Shown piece after piece: positions 45,996-54,778 of a stretch of 64,000 nt of DNA. Position 1 is the stretch's first letter, and each line of letters opens with the position of its first letter. The position numbers and the translations under genes are program-made. Below the pieces are notes generated by a model, which saw only the letters and a program-made list of their open reading frames with translations, ran no database searches and was not told where the DNA came from. This DNA is from Chryseobacterium sp. JV274 (lineage in GTDB: Bacteria > Bacteroidota > Bacteroidia > Flavobacteriales > Weeksellaceae), in the NCBI RefSeq assembly GCF_903969135.1, contig NZ_LR824569.1, positions 4,609,001 through 4,673,000 on the forward strand, in the 5' to 3' direction.

Positions 45996-48353
45996 ATGAG
46001 AAGATATCTACCGCTTTGTTTATTTTTTTTAGTCATCTCGACTTTTTTATTTTCACAAGATCTGCCACCCAGGAAACACGTAAAGGAAACCCCTACGGCA
46101 TTATCCAGAAGGGCAGGAGTTTTTATTGATGTAAATGCTCCACAGTATGCTGAAACAAGTTACACGATAGAGAAAATGGTAAAAGATGTATTGATCTCAT
46201 CCGGGACCAATACCTGCCTTACTCCCAATGTAAGTAATGTGAAGATCACTCCTAATCATGCTGCAAGTGATGCAGACAGAGCTTGGGGGTACTTTCATAA
46301 AGCAACAACCAATTTCCCTTTTAAAGACGGGCTTATTCTTTCCACAGGTTATGCAAGAAGAGCTGGTAACAGTTTTGAAGGTGGACTGAGTGATGTCAAT
46401 GGTGGGGGATCAGATGCTGATCTTGCACAGATAATTGGAGTAGTGGAAAGCAGATTGAACGATGCCGTTCTTCTGGAATTCGACTTCGTTCCCACTACAT
46501 CGCAGATTAAATTTAACTATTTGATTGCCTCTGAAGAATATACAGGTTCATTCCCTTGTACTTTTGCTGATGCATTTGCCATCTTATTGAGACCTACCTC
46601 AGGAGGACCTTATGTAAATATGGCTGTGCTTCCCGGAGGTGCAGGACCTGTAAGTATTACGAATATCCACCCTGCAATAGCAGGTAGTTGTGGTGCCGTA
46701 AACGAACAATATTTTGCCGGATACAACACAGGTAACGTGGAAACCAACTTTAACGGAAGAACAATTCCATTGACTGCTACAGCAACCGTAGTAGCAGGAC
46801 AGCAATACCACTTCAAAATGGTAATTGCCGATTATAGTGACCATAGTTATGACTCTGCAGTATTTTTGGAAGGAGGATCTTTCAATATCGGAGTAGACCT
46901 TTTGGATCCAGCAGGTACAAAACTACCTTCTGATATCAACGTGTGTGATAATGTACCTCAGGTAATCACCGCTTCTGTAAGTGATCCTAACCTTGTATAT
47001 CAGTGGTATTATAATGGTACACCGGTACCCAATGCTACAACCAACACTATTACGGCTATACAGCCGGGTACTTATACTATCGAAGTAAGTGTTCCGGGAA
47101 ATCCATGTCCGGGTAAAGCTACGATTCAGATTCATGGAGGAACAACTCCGCTGGCTCAGGATGCTACATTGCTGCTTTGTACCACACCGGATATTACTAC
47201 TTTTGATTTAAGTACAATTACATCTACTATCAGCCCGACACCGGGAGCTATTTTTAAGTTCTACGTAAATCAGGCAGATGCAATAGCACAGAATGACAAT
47301 TATATTCAGACTCCGTTAAACTATAACGGTAATGATGGCCAGATTCTCTATGTTGTGGTTTCCAATGGTAGTTTCTGTAGTAAAATGGTTGAATTGACAT
47401 TGCATAAAGAAGTAACCCCAACTGCCAAAGTAAAAGCTTCCAGAATAAAAATCTGTCCGGGAGAATCTGTAACCCTTACTGCTGAAGGGGGAGATACTTA
47501 CGAATGGAGCAACTTTATGGGAACAGGAAATATACAGACTGTTACTTTATATCAGACGACAACATTTACAGTATATGCAATTGGAGCAAAAGGCTGTAAA
47601 TCTCTTAATCCGGCAACAATAAGAATCGAAGTTACTCCTGAAATCACTTCACCATTAAAAGATGTTGAAATGTGTATCGGTGATAAAGTAACTCTTGATG
47701 CAGGAGCAGGAGATGGCTTTAAATACCTTTGGAGTACAGGTGCTACAACACAGAAAATTGATGTAGACCAATGGGGAATCTATTCCGTAGAAATTGATAA
47801 CGGAATTTGTAAGAAAGTTTTTGAAGCCAAAGTAATGGGTGCAGCTACTCCTTTTGTGACTGGATTAAACTATGAAAGCATCAAGAAAACAGTAACGATC
47901 ACGGCTGAAAACCCTCCAATGAACAATATGCCAAGTACTTTGGAATATTCTATTGACAACGGAATCAGCTGGCAGGATTCAAACGTGTTTACTAATCTTT
48001 TAGACAATACAAATTATACCGTGTTGGTAAGAAGAGTAGGTACACATTGTGTAGGATCTCTTGAATTCTTTACATTGCAGATCAATAACATTATTACTCC
48101 AAACGAAGACGGAATCAATGATGTTCTGGATCTTAAAGCTCTTGGAGAGTTTAAAAACTTTACGGGTTCTGTGTATGACAGATATGGAGTAGAGATGTTC
48201 AGATTCTCAAAAGAAAATCCTATCTGGGACGGAACAGTTGGAGGTAAGAGACTTCCTACAGCAACCTACTGGTATAAGTTCAATTTTGAGTATCCAAAAT
48301 CAAAAGCTCAGATGAACTGGTCAGGATGGATCATGCTGAAAAACAGAAACTAG
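45996..48353 (+). CDS. Choice-of-anchor L surface protein, T9SS type B (third of three)
   Basis: A 785-residue paralogue, nearest in length and order of domains to the first copy. Signal peptide MRRYLPLCLFFLVISTFLFSQ. Choice-of-anchor L domain at about 45-305, with IASEEYTGSFPC, LPGGAGPVSITN and DSAVFLEGGSFNIG, followed by Ig-like domains. The C-terminus is type B T9SS (NIITPNEDGINDVLDLKAL ... YDRYGVEMFRF ... TATYWYKFNF ... GWIMLKNRN). The three genes are separated by 168-276 bp, each with its own terminator, so they are a tandem family rather than an operon. Confidence 0.88.
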   Translation: MRRYLPLCLFFLVISTFLFSQDLPPRKHVKETPTALSRRAGVFIDVNAPQYAETSYTIEKMVKDVLISSGTNTCLTPNVSNVKITPNHAASDADRAWGYFHKATTNFPFKDGLILSTGYARRAGNSFEGGLSDVNGGGSDADLAQIIGVVESRLNDAVLLEFDFVPTTSQIKFNYLIASEEYTGSFPCTFADAFAILLRPTSGGPYVNMAVLPGGAGPVSITNIHPAIAGSCGAVNEQYFAGYNTGNVETNFNGRTIPLTATATVVAGQQYHFKMVIADYSDHSYDSAVFLEGGSFNIGVDLLDPAGTKLPSDINVCDNVPQVITASVSDPNLVYQWYYNGTPVPNATTNTITAIQPGTYTIEVSVPGNPCPGKATIQIHGGTTPLAQDATLLLCTTPDITTFDLSTITSTISPTPGAIFKFYVNQADAIAQNDNYIQTPLNYNGNDGQILYVVVSNGSFCSKMVELTLHKEVTPTAKVKASRIKICPGESVTLTAEGGDTYEWSNFMGTGNIQTVTLYQTTTFTVYAIGAKGCKSLNPATIRIEVTPEITSPLKDVEMCIGDKVTLDAGAGDGFKYLWSTGATTQKIDVDQWGIYSVEIDNGICKKVFEAKVMGAATPFVTGLNYESIKKTVTITAENPPMNNMPSTLEYSIDNGISWQDSNVFTNLLDNTNYTVLVRRVGTHCVGSLEFFTLQINNIITPNEDGINDVLDLKALGEFKNFTGSVYDRYGVEMFRFSKENPIWDGTVGGKRLPTATYWYKFNFEYPKSKAQMNWSGWIMLKNRN

Positions 48354-48378
48354 AATTGAATTGATAATGTAATATAAA

Positions 48379-48418
48379 AGAAAGCCTTTCAGATTTATTT
48401 TGAAAGGCTTTCTGCTTT
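48379..48418. terminator. Terminator between the third choice-of-anchor L gene and rsmA
   Basis: Arms AGAAAGCCTTTC and GAAAGGCTTTCT. The stem serves the plus-strand gene (T-rich tail) and may also serve the convergent rsmA. Confidence 0.8.
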
Positions 48419-48485
48419 TTTAGGAATAAAGGTTGTTATTAATTCAACAGAAAAGCTCCTTTATCAGAAGCTTTATTATTGAAGT

Positions 48486-49256
48486 TTATTGATTTTCTTT
48501 CCAGAGATTGGCGAAGTGTATAAAATCTGATACACTAAGTTCTTCCGCTCTTTTATCCAAAAACTCATGGCCTTTTAAAGCTTCAGGAATAGTTAAGGAT
48601 TTCAATGCATTAGATAATTTTTTTCTTCTCTGGTTGAATCCTGTTTTTACAATCTGCTTAAAGAGAATTTCGTTGCCCGCAAGACCATCCTTAGGATTTC
48701 TTGTAAGACGAATTACCCCTGATTTTACTTTCGGAGGTGGATTGAAGACGTTCTCATGTACCGTAAACATATAAGATACATCATAATAAGCCTGTATCAG
48801 GACAGAAAGAATACCGTAATCTTTAGTTCTCGGAACGGCGGCCGTTCTCTCAGCCACTTCTTTCTGGAACATTCCTACCATTTCCGGGATCAGCTGATAA
48901 TGATCTACAATCTTAAATAAGATCTGTGATGAGATGTTATATGGGAAATTACCGATAATAGTAATCTGATCATCTTTGATAAAACTGAAGTCCTGTTTCA
49001 GGAAATCTCCCACAAAAGTCTCTTCAGTAACCTTTGTATAATTTTTTTTCAGGTATTCGATAGACTCAGTATCGATCTCTGCAAGGTAAATGTTCTGATC
49101 TTTTTCAAGAAGATATTTGGTAAGAACTCCCATTCCGGGACCTACTTCCATAATATTATTATAGTTCTCAAAACTAAGACCTTCTACGATTTTTCTTGCG
49201 ATGTTTTCATCTGTCAGGAAGTGCTGTCCAAGATGTTTTTTTGCTTTTACACTCAA
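48486..49256 (-). CDS. rsmA: 16S rRNA A1518/A1519 dimethyltransferase
   Basis: A 256-residue SAM-dependent enzyme (KsgA) that dimethylates two adjacent adenines in helix 45 of 16S rRNA during small-subunit assembly. Motifs are KKHLGQHFL at the N-terminus (6-14), the SAM loop EVGPGMGVLT (37-46), the acidic LAEID (58-62), GDFLKQDF (about 83-90) and catalytic NFPYNIS (103-109), which replaces the more usual NLPY. The C-terminal helical domain includes GFNQRRKKLSNAL. It is divergent from ftsX, with a 91-bp gap. Confidence 0.96.
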   Translation of the reverse strand: MSVKAKKHLGQHFLTDENIARKIVEGLSFENYNNIMEVGPGMGVLTKYLLEKDQNIYLAEIDTESIEYLKKNYTKVTEETFVGDFLKQDFSFIKDDQITIIGNFPYNISSQILFKIVDHYQLIPEMVGMFQKEVAERTAAVPRTKDYGILSVLIQAYYDVSYMFTVHENVFNPPPKVKSGVIRLTRNPKDGLAGNEILFKQIVKTGFNQRRKKLSNALKSLTIPEALKGHEFLDKRAEELSVSDFIHFANLWKENQ

Positions 49257-49347
49257 GGTTTTTTATGATTTTATTAACAATGATTTTCTTTATTTCGTCC
49301 CAAATTTCGGAAGTTTTTTTCTATTTTAGCCAAAAATTTTAATATTA

Positions 49348-50247
49348 ATGGCTAAATCTGTAGATGAATTTAATAAGAAAAGGCTTCGGTCCAGCAATAT
49401 TACAGTAGTGATAAGTATTGCCTTAGTGTTATTTTTGTTAGGATTAATGGGGCTTATTTTAATTAATGCCCAGAAGTATTCTGACTATATCAAAGAACAA
49501 TTGGTGGTAAACGCCTACTTTGATGAAAATTATGATGCTAAAGATTCTGTAAAAATTGCAAAACTGGAGGAAGAAACTTTTAAAAAGGTACAGACTCTAG
49601 CTCCAGTAAAAAAAGCAACCTATATTTCAAGAGACATGGCTGCAAAAGAAGCCAAGAAAAGTATGGGAATTGACAGTGATGCATTGTTCGAAGAAAATAT
49701 CTTCCCTTCTTCTATTGAAGTTGCTCTAAAACCGGAATTCGTAGATCCAGCAAAAATTGATGAGGCTATTAAAGAGATCAAATCAGTTCCCGGGATTAGC
49801 GATGTTAAAAATGACAGTACCTTGATGGTGGATGTTTACAATAACCTGAGCAGAATCTTAAAGTGGATCTTAGGATTTTCAATTTTGTTTCTGGTATTGG
49901 CTGTTGTATTGATTAACAACTCTATCCGTCTGAAAATATTCTCGAAGAGATTTATTATTAAAACAATGCAGTTGGTAGGAGCGAAAAGAAGATTTATTCT
50001 TAAACCTTTCATCATAGAAGCTATCATTTTAGGAGCTATTGGTTCTGTAATTGGTCTTATTGCTTTAGGTGGTGTCTGGTATTATTTCACAAGCCAGATT
50101 GGTTCTGCTTTCGTACAGGACAACAACCAGTATTTCTGGTTAGTGATCTTGGTACTGGGAGTAGGAGTTTTTATTTCTGTCTTAAGTACAGTTTTCGCTA
50201 CATGGAGATTCTTAAAATCAAACGTTGACGATTTATATTACTCTTAA
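49348..50247 (+). CDS. ftsX: Cell division ABC-transporter-like permease FtsX
   Basis: A 299-residue inner-membrane protein. It has one N-terminal helix (about 20-44), an extracellular domain (about 45-165, including AYFDENYDAKDS and SIEVALKPEF), and three further helices (about 171-193, 220-248 and 265-290). The cytosolic loop with KTMQLVGAKRRFILKPFIIEA is typical of FtsX. With the ATPase FtsE, encoded elsewhere, it activates peptidoglycan hydrolases at the septum. It begins an operon with DUF3098, uppP and truB. The start is the ATG at 49348. Confidence 0.95.
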   Translation: MAKSVDEFNKKRLRSSNITVVISIALVLFLLGLMGLILINAQKYSDYIKEQLVVNAYFDENYDAKDSVKIAKLEEETFKKVQTLAPVKKATYISRDMAAKEAKKSMGIDSDALFEENIFPSSIEVALKPEFVDPAKIDEAIKEIKSVPGISDVKNDSTLMVDVYNNLSRILKWILGFSILFLVLAVVLINNSIRLKIFSKRFIIKTMQLVGAKRRFILKPFIIEAIILGAIGSVIGLIALGGVWYYFTSQIGSAFVQDNNQYFWLVILVLGVGVFISVLSTVFATWRFLKSNVDDLYYS

Positions 50248-50249
50248 CA

Positions 50250-50546
50250 ATGAGCAAAAAAACAAATAAATTCTCCGCTTCAGACTTTGGACATGAAGCT
50301 GAAGTACCACAGGAAAACGCTTTCTATTTCGGACCGCAGAATTTCAAGTGGATGCTGATAGGACTGGCATTTATTGTCGTAGGATTTCTACTGATGATGG
50401 GCCCGGATGCCAATACGGTAGATGGTAAATTTGACCCGAACTCATGGAATGATGAGATATTTTCTATCAGAAGAATCAGGATAGCACCTCTGTTTGTTGT
50501 TATAGGATTTGTAATAGAAGTATACGCTATCTTAAAAAGAAAATAA
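50250..50546 (+). CDS. DUF3098 membrane protein
   Basis: A 98-residue protein, 2 bp after ftsX. It has two membrane helices (about 33-51 and 77-94). The conserved stretch FYFGPQNFKWMLIGLAFIVVGF and the closing EIFSIRRIRIAPLFVVIGF match DUF3098, which is found between ftsX and uppP throughout Bacteroidetes. The position suggests an envelope or division role; the function is unknown. Confidence 0.9.
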   Translation: MSKKTNKFSASDFGHEAEVPQENAFYFGPQNFKWMLIGLAFIVVGFLLMMGPDANTVDGKFDPNSWNDEIFSIRRIRIAPLFVVIGFVIEVYAILKRK

Positions 50547-50655
50547 ATAAAATAATTTTTAAGGATTAAAAAATTTAAGAATTGAAAGATTTAAGCTAAA
50601 GAGCCAGTCTTTTTTAATTCTTAAATCTTTTAATCTTTTTAATTTTTAAAAGAAT

Positions 50656-51474
50656 ATGGATTTAATCAAAGCAATTATTATTGCCATTGTAGAGGGATTG
50701 ACAGAATATCTTCCGATTTCTTCTACTGCACATATGGGATTTACGGCCAACCTTATGGGGCTTGAAGAAACAGAATTTTTAAAAATGTTTCAGGTGTCCA
50801 TTCAGTTTGGAGCTATTTTATCAGTGGTAGTGGCATACTGGAAAAAGTTTTTTGACTTAAATAATATTCAGTTCTATTTTAAACTCGCTTTTGCTGTAGT
50901 TCCGGCTCTGGTTTTAGGATATTTATTCGATGATAAAATTGAAGCTATACTTGGAAATCAGATTGCTATTTCTTCAGTTTTGGTTGTAGGAGGGGTTATT
51001 TTACTGTTTGCTGACAAATGGTTTAAAAATCCTAAAATTGATGATGAAAAAGGAATTACCATAAGAAATGCAGTAACCATTGGTTTCTGGCAGTGTCTTG
51101 CAATGATGCCGGGTACAAGCCGTAGTGCGGCTTCTATCATTGGAGGTATGGCACAGGGACTTACCAGAAAAGCTGCTGCAGAATTTTCTTTCTTTCTTGC
51201 TGTACCTACGATGCTGGCAGTAACTGTGTATTCAGTTTTTGTTAAAACATGGGGGAAAGAAACGGCAAATCCACAGAAAGGATATGAAATGATTATGGCT
51301 TCACAGGATCACATTATGATCTTTGTGATAGGAAATGTTGTTGCGTTTATTGTAGCACTTATCGCTATCAAGGCTTTCATCGGTGTGCTTAATAAATACG
51401 GATTTAAACCTTGGGGCTGGTACCGTATTTTTGTTGGAATTGCTCTGTTGATTTATTTTTATTTCTTTAAATAA
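50656..51474 (+). CDS. uppP: Undecaprenyl-diphosphate phosphatase
   Basis: A 272-residue polytopic membrane enzyme (BacA) that recycles the lipid carrier by removing one phosphate from undecaprenyl diphosphate, feeding peptidoglycan and glycan synthesis. The motif EGLTEYLPISSTAHM lies at 13-27, with the active-site Glu13, Glu17 and His26, and PGTSRSAASI near 154-163 supplies the Ser/Arg pair. Several hydrophobic helices follow. It lies between the DUF3098 gene (109-bp gap, including an A/T-rich inverted repeat) and truB. Confidence 0.95.
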   Translation: MDLIKAIIIAIVEGLTEYLPISSTAHMGFTANLMGLEETEFLKMFQVSIQFGAILSVVVAYWKKFFDLNNIQFYFKLAFAVVPALVLGYLFDDKIEAILGNQIAISSVLVVGGVILLFADKWFKNPKIDDEKGITIRNAVTIGFWQCLAMMPGTSRSAASIIGGMAQGLTRKAAAEFSFFLAVPTMLAVTVYSVFVKTWGKETANPQKGYEMIMASQDHIMIFVIGNVVAFIVALIAIKAFIGVLNKYGFKPWGWYRIFVGIALLIYFYFFK

Positions 51475-51498
51475 GAAATCACTCATTTATACCCATTC

Positions 51499-52197
51499 AT
51501 GACTGCTGAAGAACTGAAATCAGGATACATTTTTTTATTGGATAAGCCTTTGGACTGGACTTCCTTCCAGGCTGTCAATAAAATGAAATATAAACTTAAA
51601 AGGGAATTTAATCTTCCTAAAAATTTTAAAATCGGGCATGCAGGGACTTTAGATCCCAGAGCAACAGGACTTCTTATCGTATGCTGCGGAAAATTCACCA
51701 AGAAAATTCCGGAAATCCAGGATGCTCCCAAAGAATACTGGACGGAGATTAAGATCGGAGTGCAAACAGAATCCTACGATACTGAAAAGCCTGAAATCCT
51801 TCATCAGGACATTGCTCACATTTCTGAAGAACAGGTACAAGAAGTTCTTGAAAAGTTTGTGGGTGAAATTGAACAGAAACCACCCATTTATTCAGCCATT
51901 AAAATTGATGGTGCAAGAGCTTACAATCTTGCAAGAGCAGGTGAAGAAGTAGAAATGAAGGCCAGAAAAACGACCATTCATTACATTAAAGATATTAAAA
52001 TAGATTTTCCTTTAGTAAGCTTCATGGTAGGCTGTTCAAAAGGAACCTACATCAGAAGTCTTGCACATGATATTGGGCAGGAATTGGGAGTGGGAGCCTA
52101 TCTGACTCAATTAAGACGTACCAAAATCGGTGACTATACTATTGAAAGTGCTACAGATCAGTTTTTAAATAATGAGTACAGGTTTGAAAATCTGTAA
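51499..52197 (+). CDS. truB: tRNA pseudouridine-55 synthase
   Basis: A 232-residue enzyme that isomerises U55 in the T loop of tRNA. The catalytic motif is GHAGTLDPRATGLL (46-59), with the nucleophile Asp52. KPPIYSAIKIDGARAYNLAR (about 131-150) and CSKGTYIRSLAHDIG (about 173-187) are the other conserved blocks. It is shorter than E. coli TruB (314), as in other Bacteroidetes, because the C-terminal PUA part is reduced. Last gene of the ftsX unit. Confidence 0.95.
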   Translation: MTAEELKSGYIFLLDKPLDWTSFQAVNKMKYKLKREFNLPKNFKIGHAGTLDPRATGLLIVCCGKFTKKIPEIQDAPKEYWTEIKIGVQTESYDTEKPEILHQDIAHISEEQVQEVLEKFVGEIEQKPPIYSAIKIDGARAYNLARAGEEVEMKARKTTIHYIKDIKIDFPLVSFMVGCSKGTYIRSLAHDIGQELGVGAYLTQLRRTKIGDYTIESATDQFLNNEYRFENL

Positions 52198-52584
52198 AAA
52201 TAAAAGAATTTTTATCTCTTCATTCAGTATTTACACAATAAAGTTAACTGCGGAATTACAGTAGTAGGCAAATGTATTTTTTTGCCTAATTTTGCATTGG
52301 AAATTGGATTGAAATATTGTTTTAGATAATAATGATGATCTGTTGTATTGGGTAATACAGCTCAAATTTTATTTTTTGTTCTGATGAAAGGCCCTTTTAC
52401 AAGTTCCAACTATAACTTTTGAAGAATAAGGCTAAGAAATTAGTTTTGTTCGAAAGAATCAGTCAGGAAAGCAGAATTATGTTAGAAGTTCACAATTTCC
52501 CAAAATCTAGTGTTGCTTTTATAGGCTAAAGCTATAAAATTACATTTTCAGTAATAAAAATTATACCGGTTACGGAGAAAAATA
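52198..52584. other. Intergenic region between truB and rluF
   Basis: No gene is seen in these 387 bp. A possible terminator hairpin (TAGGCAA / TTGCCTA, 52265-52288, with a T-run inside its right arm) lies 67 bp after truB. TAATTTTG at 52287-52294 resembles a -7 box but is too distant from rluF to be assigned. A degenerate AGGCTAAAGC near 52530 may belong to the GGCTTTAGCC repeat family. Confidence 0.45.
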
Positions 52585-53307
52585 ATGGAAAAAACACGTA
52601 TCAATAAATATTTATCAGAAGTAGGGTACTGTTCAAGAAGAGCGGCAGATAAGCTTTTAGAAGAAGGCAGGATCAAAATAAACGGGAGAATTCCAGAGAT
52701 GGGAACAAAAGTTTCCGATGAAGATCTTGTGGAGGTAGATGGAAAGCCAATCAGAGAACCCCAGGAAAAGCCGGTATATATTGCTTTTAATAAACCGGTG
52801 GGAATTGTATGTACTACGGATACAAAACGTGAAAAAAATAATATTGTAGATTATATCAACCACCCAAAAAGGATTTTTCCTATCGGAAGATTGGATAAAC
52901 CAAGTGAGGGATTAATCTTACTTACAAGTGACGGTGATATCGTTAATAAAATTCTAAGAGCCCGCAACAATCACGAGAAAGAATATATAGTTCGTGTAGA
53001 TAAACCGATCAATCCTAGATTTTTGGAAAAAATGCGAAATGGAGTTCCTATTCTGGATACCGTAACAAAAAAATGTGAGGTAGAAAAGATTGATGATATG
53101 AATTTCAGAATTGTTCTTACCCAGGGACTCAACAGACAAATCCGAAGAATGTGTGAATATCTCGGATATGAAGTGAAAAAACTGAAGCGAATCCGTATCA
53201 TGAATATCAAACTAGATCTCCCAATTGGAAAATGGAGAGATCTTACAGAAGATGAACTAAATGCATTGAATTCTATGCTTACAGATTCCAGTAAAACATT
53301 CAACTAA
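52585..53307 (+). CDS. rluF: 23S rRNA pseudouridine synthase, RluF-like
   Basis: A 240-residue RsuA-family enzyme. An N-terminal S4 RNA-binding domain ([21 protein letters not shown], 3-23, plus GRIKINGRI) is followed by the catalytic core, with [19 protein letters not shown] (100-118) carrying the catalytic Asp104. [25 protein letters not shown] near the C-terminus is characteristic of RluF/RluE/RsuA. The best match is RluF, which makes pseudouridine 2604 in 23S rRNA, but the subfamily is judged from memory. Monocistronic. Confidence 0.86.
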   Translation: MEKTRINKYLSEVGYCSRRAADKLLEEGRIKINGRIPEMGTKVSDEDLVEVDGKPIREPQEKPVYIAFNKPVGIVCTTDTKREKNNIVDYINHPKRIFPIGRLDKPSEGLILLTSDGDIVNKILRARNNHEKEYIVRVDKPINPRFLEKMRNGVPILDTVTKKCEVEKIDDMNFRIVLTQGLNRQIRRMCEYLGYEVKKLKRIRIMNIKLDLPIGKWRDLTEDELNALNSMLTDSSKTFN

Positions 53308-53473
53308 AATTTATACTATACTTTAACGGTTTACTTTCTATACTTTCCAATATCAATTATTGGAAATAGTATAAATTATTTTTATTTCATAATTTTTCAC
53401 ATATTGGTGTAATATATTTTATTTTTCACTAAAAATATTTTATATTTATAATAATAACTATAACCTGAAAATA

Positions 53474-54694
53474 ATGAAATTAAATTTCAATGGAGTTCTT
53501 TTGTTTGTGACTTTGGTAATTCTTACCAGTTGTCTAAATGAACACGATCCGGATCATTCACATGATTCTTCCTTTTACATTGATTATAGAAGCTTAAAAG
53601 GATTGTCAGACGGAATTGCCGTTATAGAACTTGATCCTGAAGCCCCGGATTTTGGAAATATCAGCAGCAGACTTGAACTGGGTGTTGGTGTATTGCCACA
53701 TCATATTTATTACAATCAGAATGCAAAAAAAATGTTCACAACTGCTTTGGGAGGTAGTTATCTCTATGAGATAAAAACAGGAGAGGACCAAAACGGGCTG
53801 CCAAAATTAATTGATGCAACGCCTATTGATACTGGTGAGAATACAGTAGGAGAAAATTTATTTTTCACGAATGACGGAAGATATTTTATGACCTTTATGG
53901 GAGGAGCAGGAGGCCCGAAGGATGGTAGCATAGGTGTTTTTAACGCTAATAATAATCAGCTTATCAAAACTATTAAAGCGCCAATTCAGGCTAATCCGAA
54001 TCAATTTATAATGTATCCACATGGTATTTCAGTTAATGAAGAAAAAGGATTAATGATGGTAACCTCTACCATTCACCCGGATCTTACTACGGGATTAGGA
54101 AATACCTGTACTTTATTAGATCTCAATACCTATGAAATTAAGGAGACGTATCGGGTAGCGGACTCACCAACAGATATGTCCGCTCCTGTTGAGGTTTTAC
54201 TGCTGCGTGGAAAATTTCCGCAATATGCACTTGCTACAACAATGATCGGGGGTGATATCTGGATTGCACCATACAATACTACCACAAAAAAATATGATGC
54301 TTTTACCAAGCTTTTTGACGGGAGTACACAAGGGCTGGGCTGGGCACTCGAAATGTATATTGATGATTCAAATAAGCTGTATGTGAGTTTTGCAGATCCT
54401 GGAAAGGTACTTGTCTTCGATTTAAGTAATCTTCCCCAGCTAAAACTTTTGAAGACTTTCGATGCTGATAAAGGGGCACATCACATGGCTTTCTTTAAAA
54501 CCAAGTCAGGAAAAGAGGTTGTAGCAGTACAAAATAATTTATTGGATCTCCCTAATCTGAACTCAGGAACCATTAGTGTAATTGATATCAACACCGGAAA
54601 AACCTTAGGTACAGTCGATTTGCGTAACCGTTATGGAATACTGCCGGAATCCATTGAAGGAACCAATGGCCCGAGCAATTATATGCATCACTAG
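53474..54694 (+). CDS. Beta-propeller-like lipoprotein with a His/Asp-rich N-terminus
   Basis: A 406-residue lipoprotein; the lipobox ends at Cys20 (VILTSC). Directly after it comes CLNEHDPDHSHDSS, a short His/Asp-rich stretch that could bind metal. The remainder consists of repeated strand motifs such as GVGVLPHHIYYN, GENLFFTNDGRYFMTF, QFIMYPHGISVNEEKGLMMV and GAHHMAFFKTKSGKE, in the style of YncE/SBP56-like propellers with pairs of histidines. No enzymatic activity can be stated. Terminator-like inverted repeats lie on both sides, so it is monocistronic. Confidence 0.72.
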   Translation: MKLNFNGVLLFVTLVILTSCLNEHDPDHSHDSSFYIDYRSLKGLSDGIAVIELDPEAPDFGNISSRLELGVGVLPHHIYYNQNAKKMFTTALGGSYLYEIKTGEDQNGLPKLIDATPIDTGENTVGENLFFTNDGRYFMTFMGGAGGPKDGSIGVFNANNNQLIKTIKAPIQANPNQFIMYPHGISVNEEKGLMMVTSTIHPDLTTGLGNTCTLLDLNTYEIKETYRVADSPTDMSAPVEVLLLRGKFPQYALATTMIGGDIWIAPYNTTTKKYDAFTKLFDGSTQGLGWALEMYIDDSNKLYVSFADPGKVLVFDLSNLPQLKLLKTFDADKGAHHMAFFKTKSGKEVVAVQNNLLDLPNLNSGTISVIDINTGKTLGTVDLRNRYGILPESIEGTNGPSNYMHH

Positions 54695-54720
54695 AATTTA
54701 GAATATTGTTTCATAATATG

Positions 54721-54752
54721 AACTGTTCCAAAATATTATTTTTGGAATAGTT
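54721..54752. terminator. Bidirectional terminator between the lipoprotein and HhH genes
   Basis: Arms AACTGTTCCAAAA / TTTTGGAATAGTT with one mismatch, between two convergent genes. Confidence 0.8.
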
Positions 54753-54778
54753 GATGTTGTTTTTTATCTGAGCTTAAA

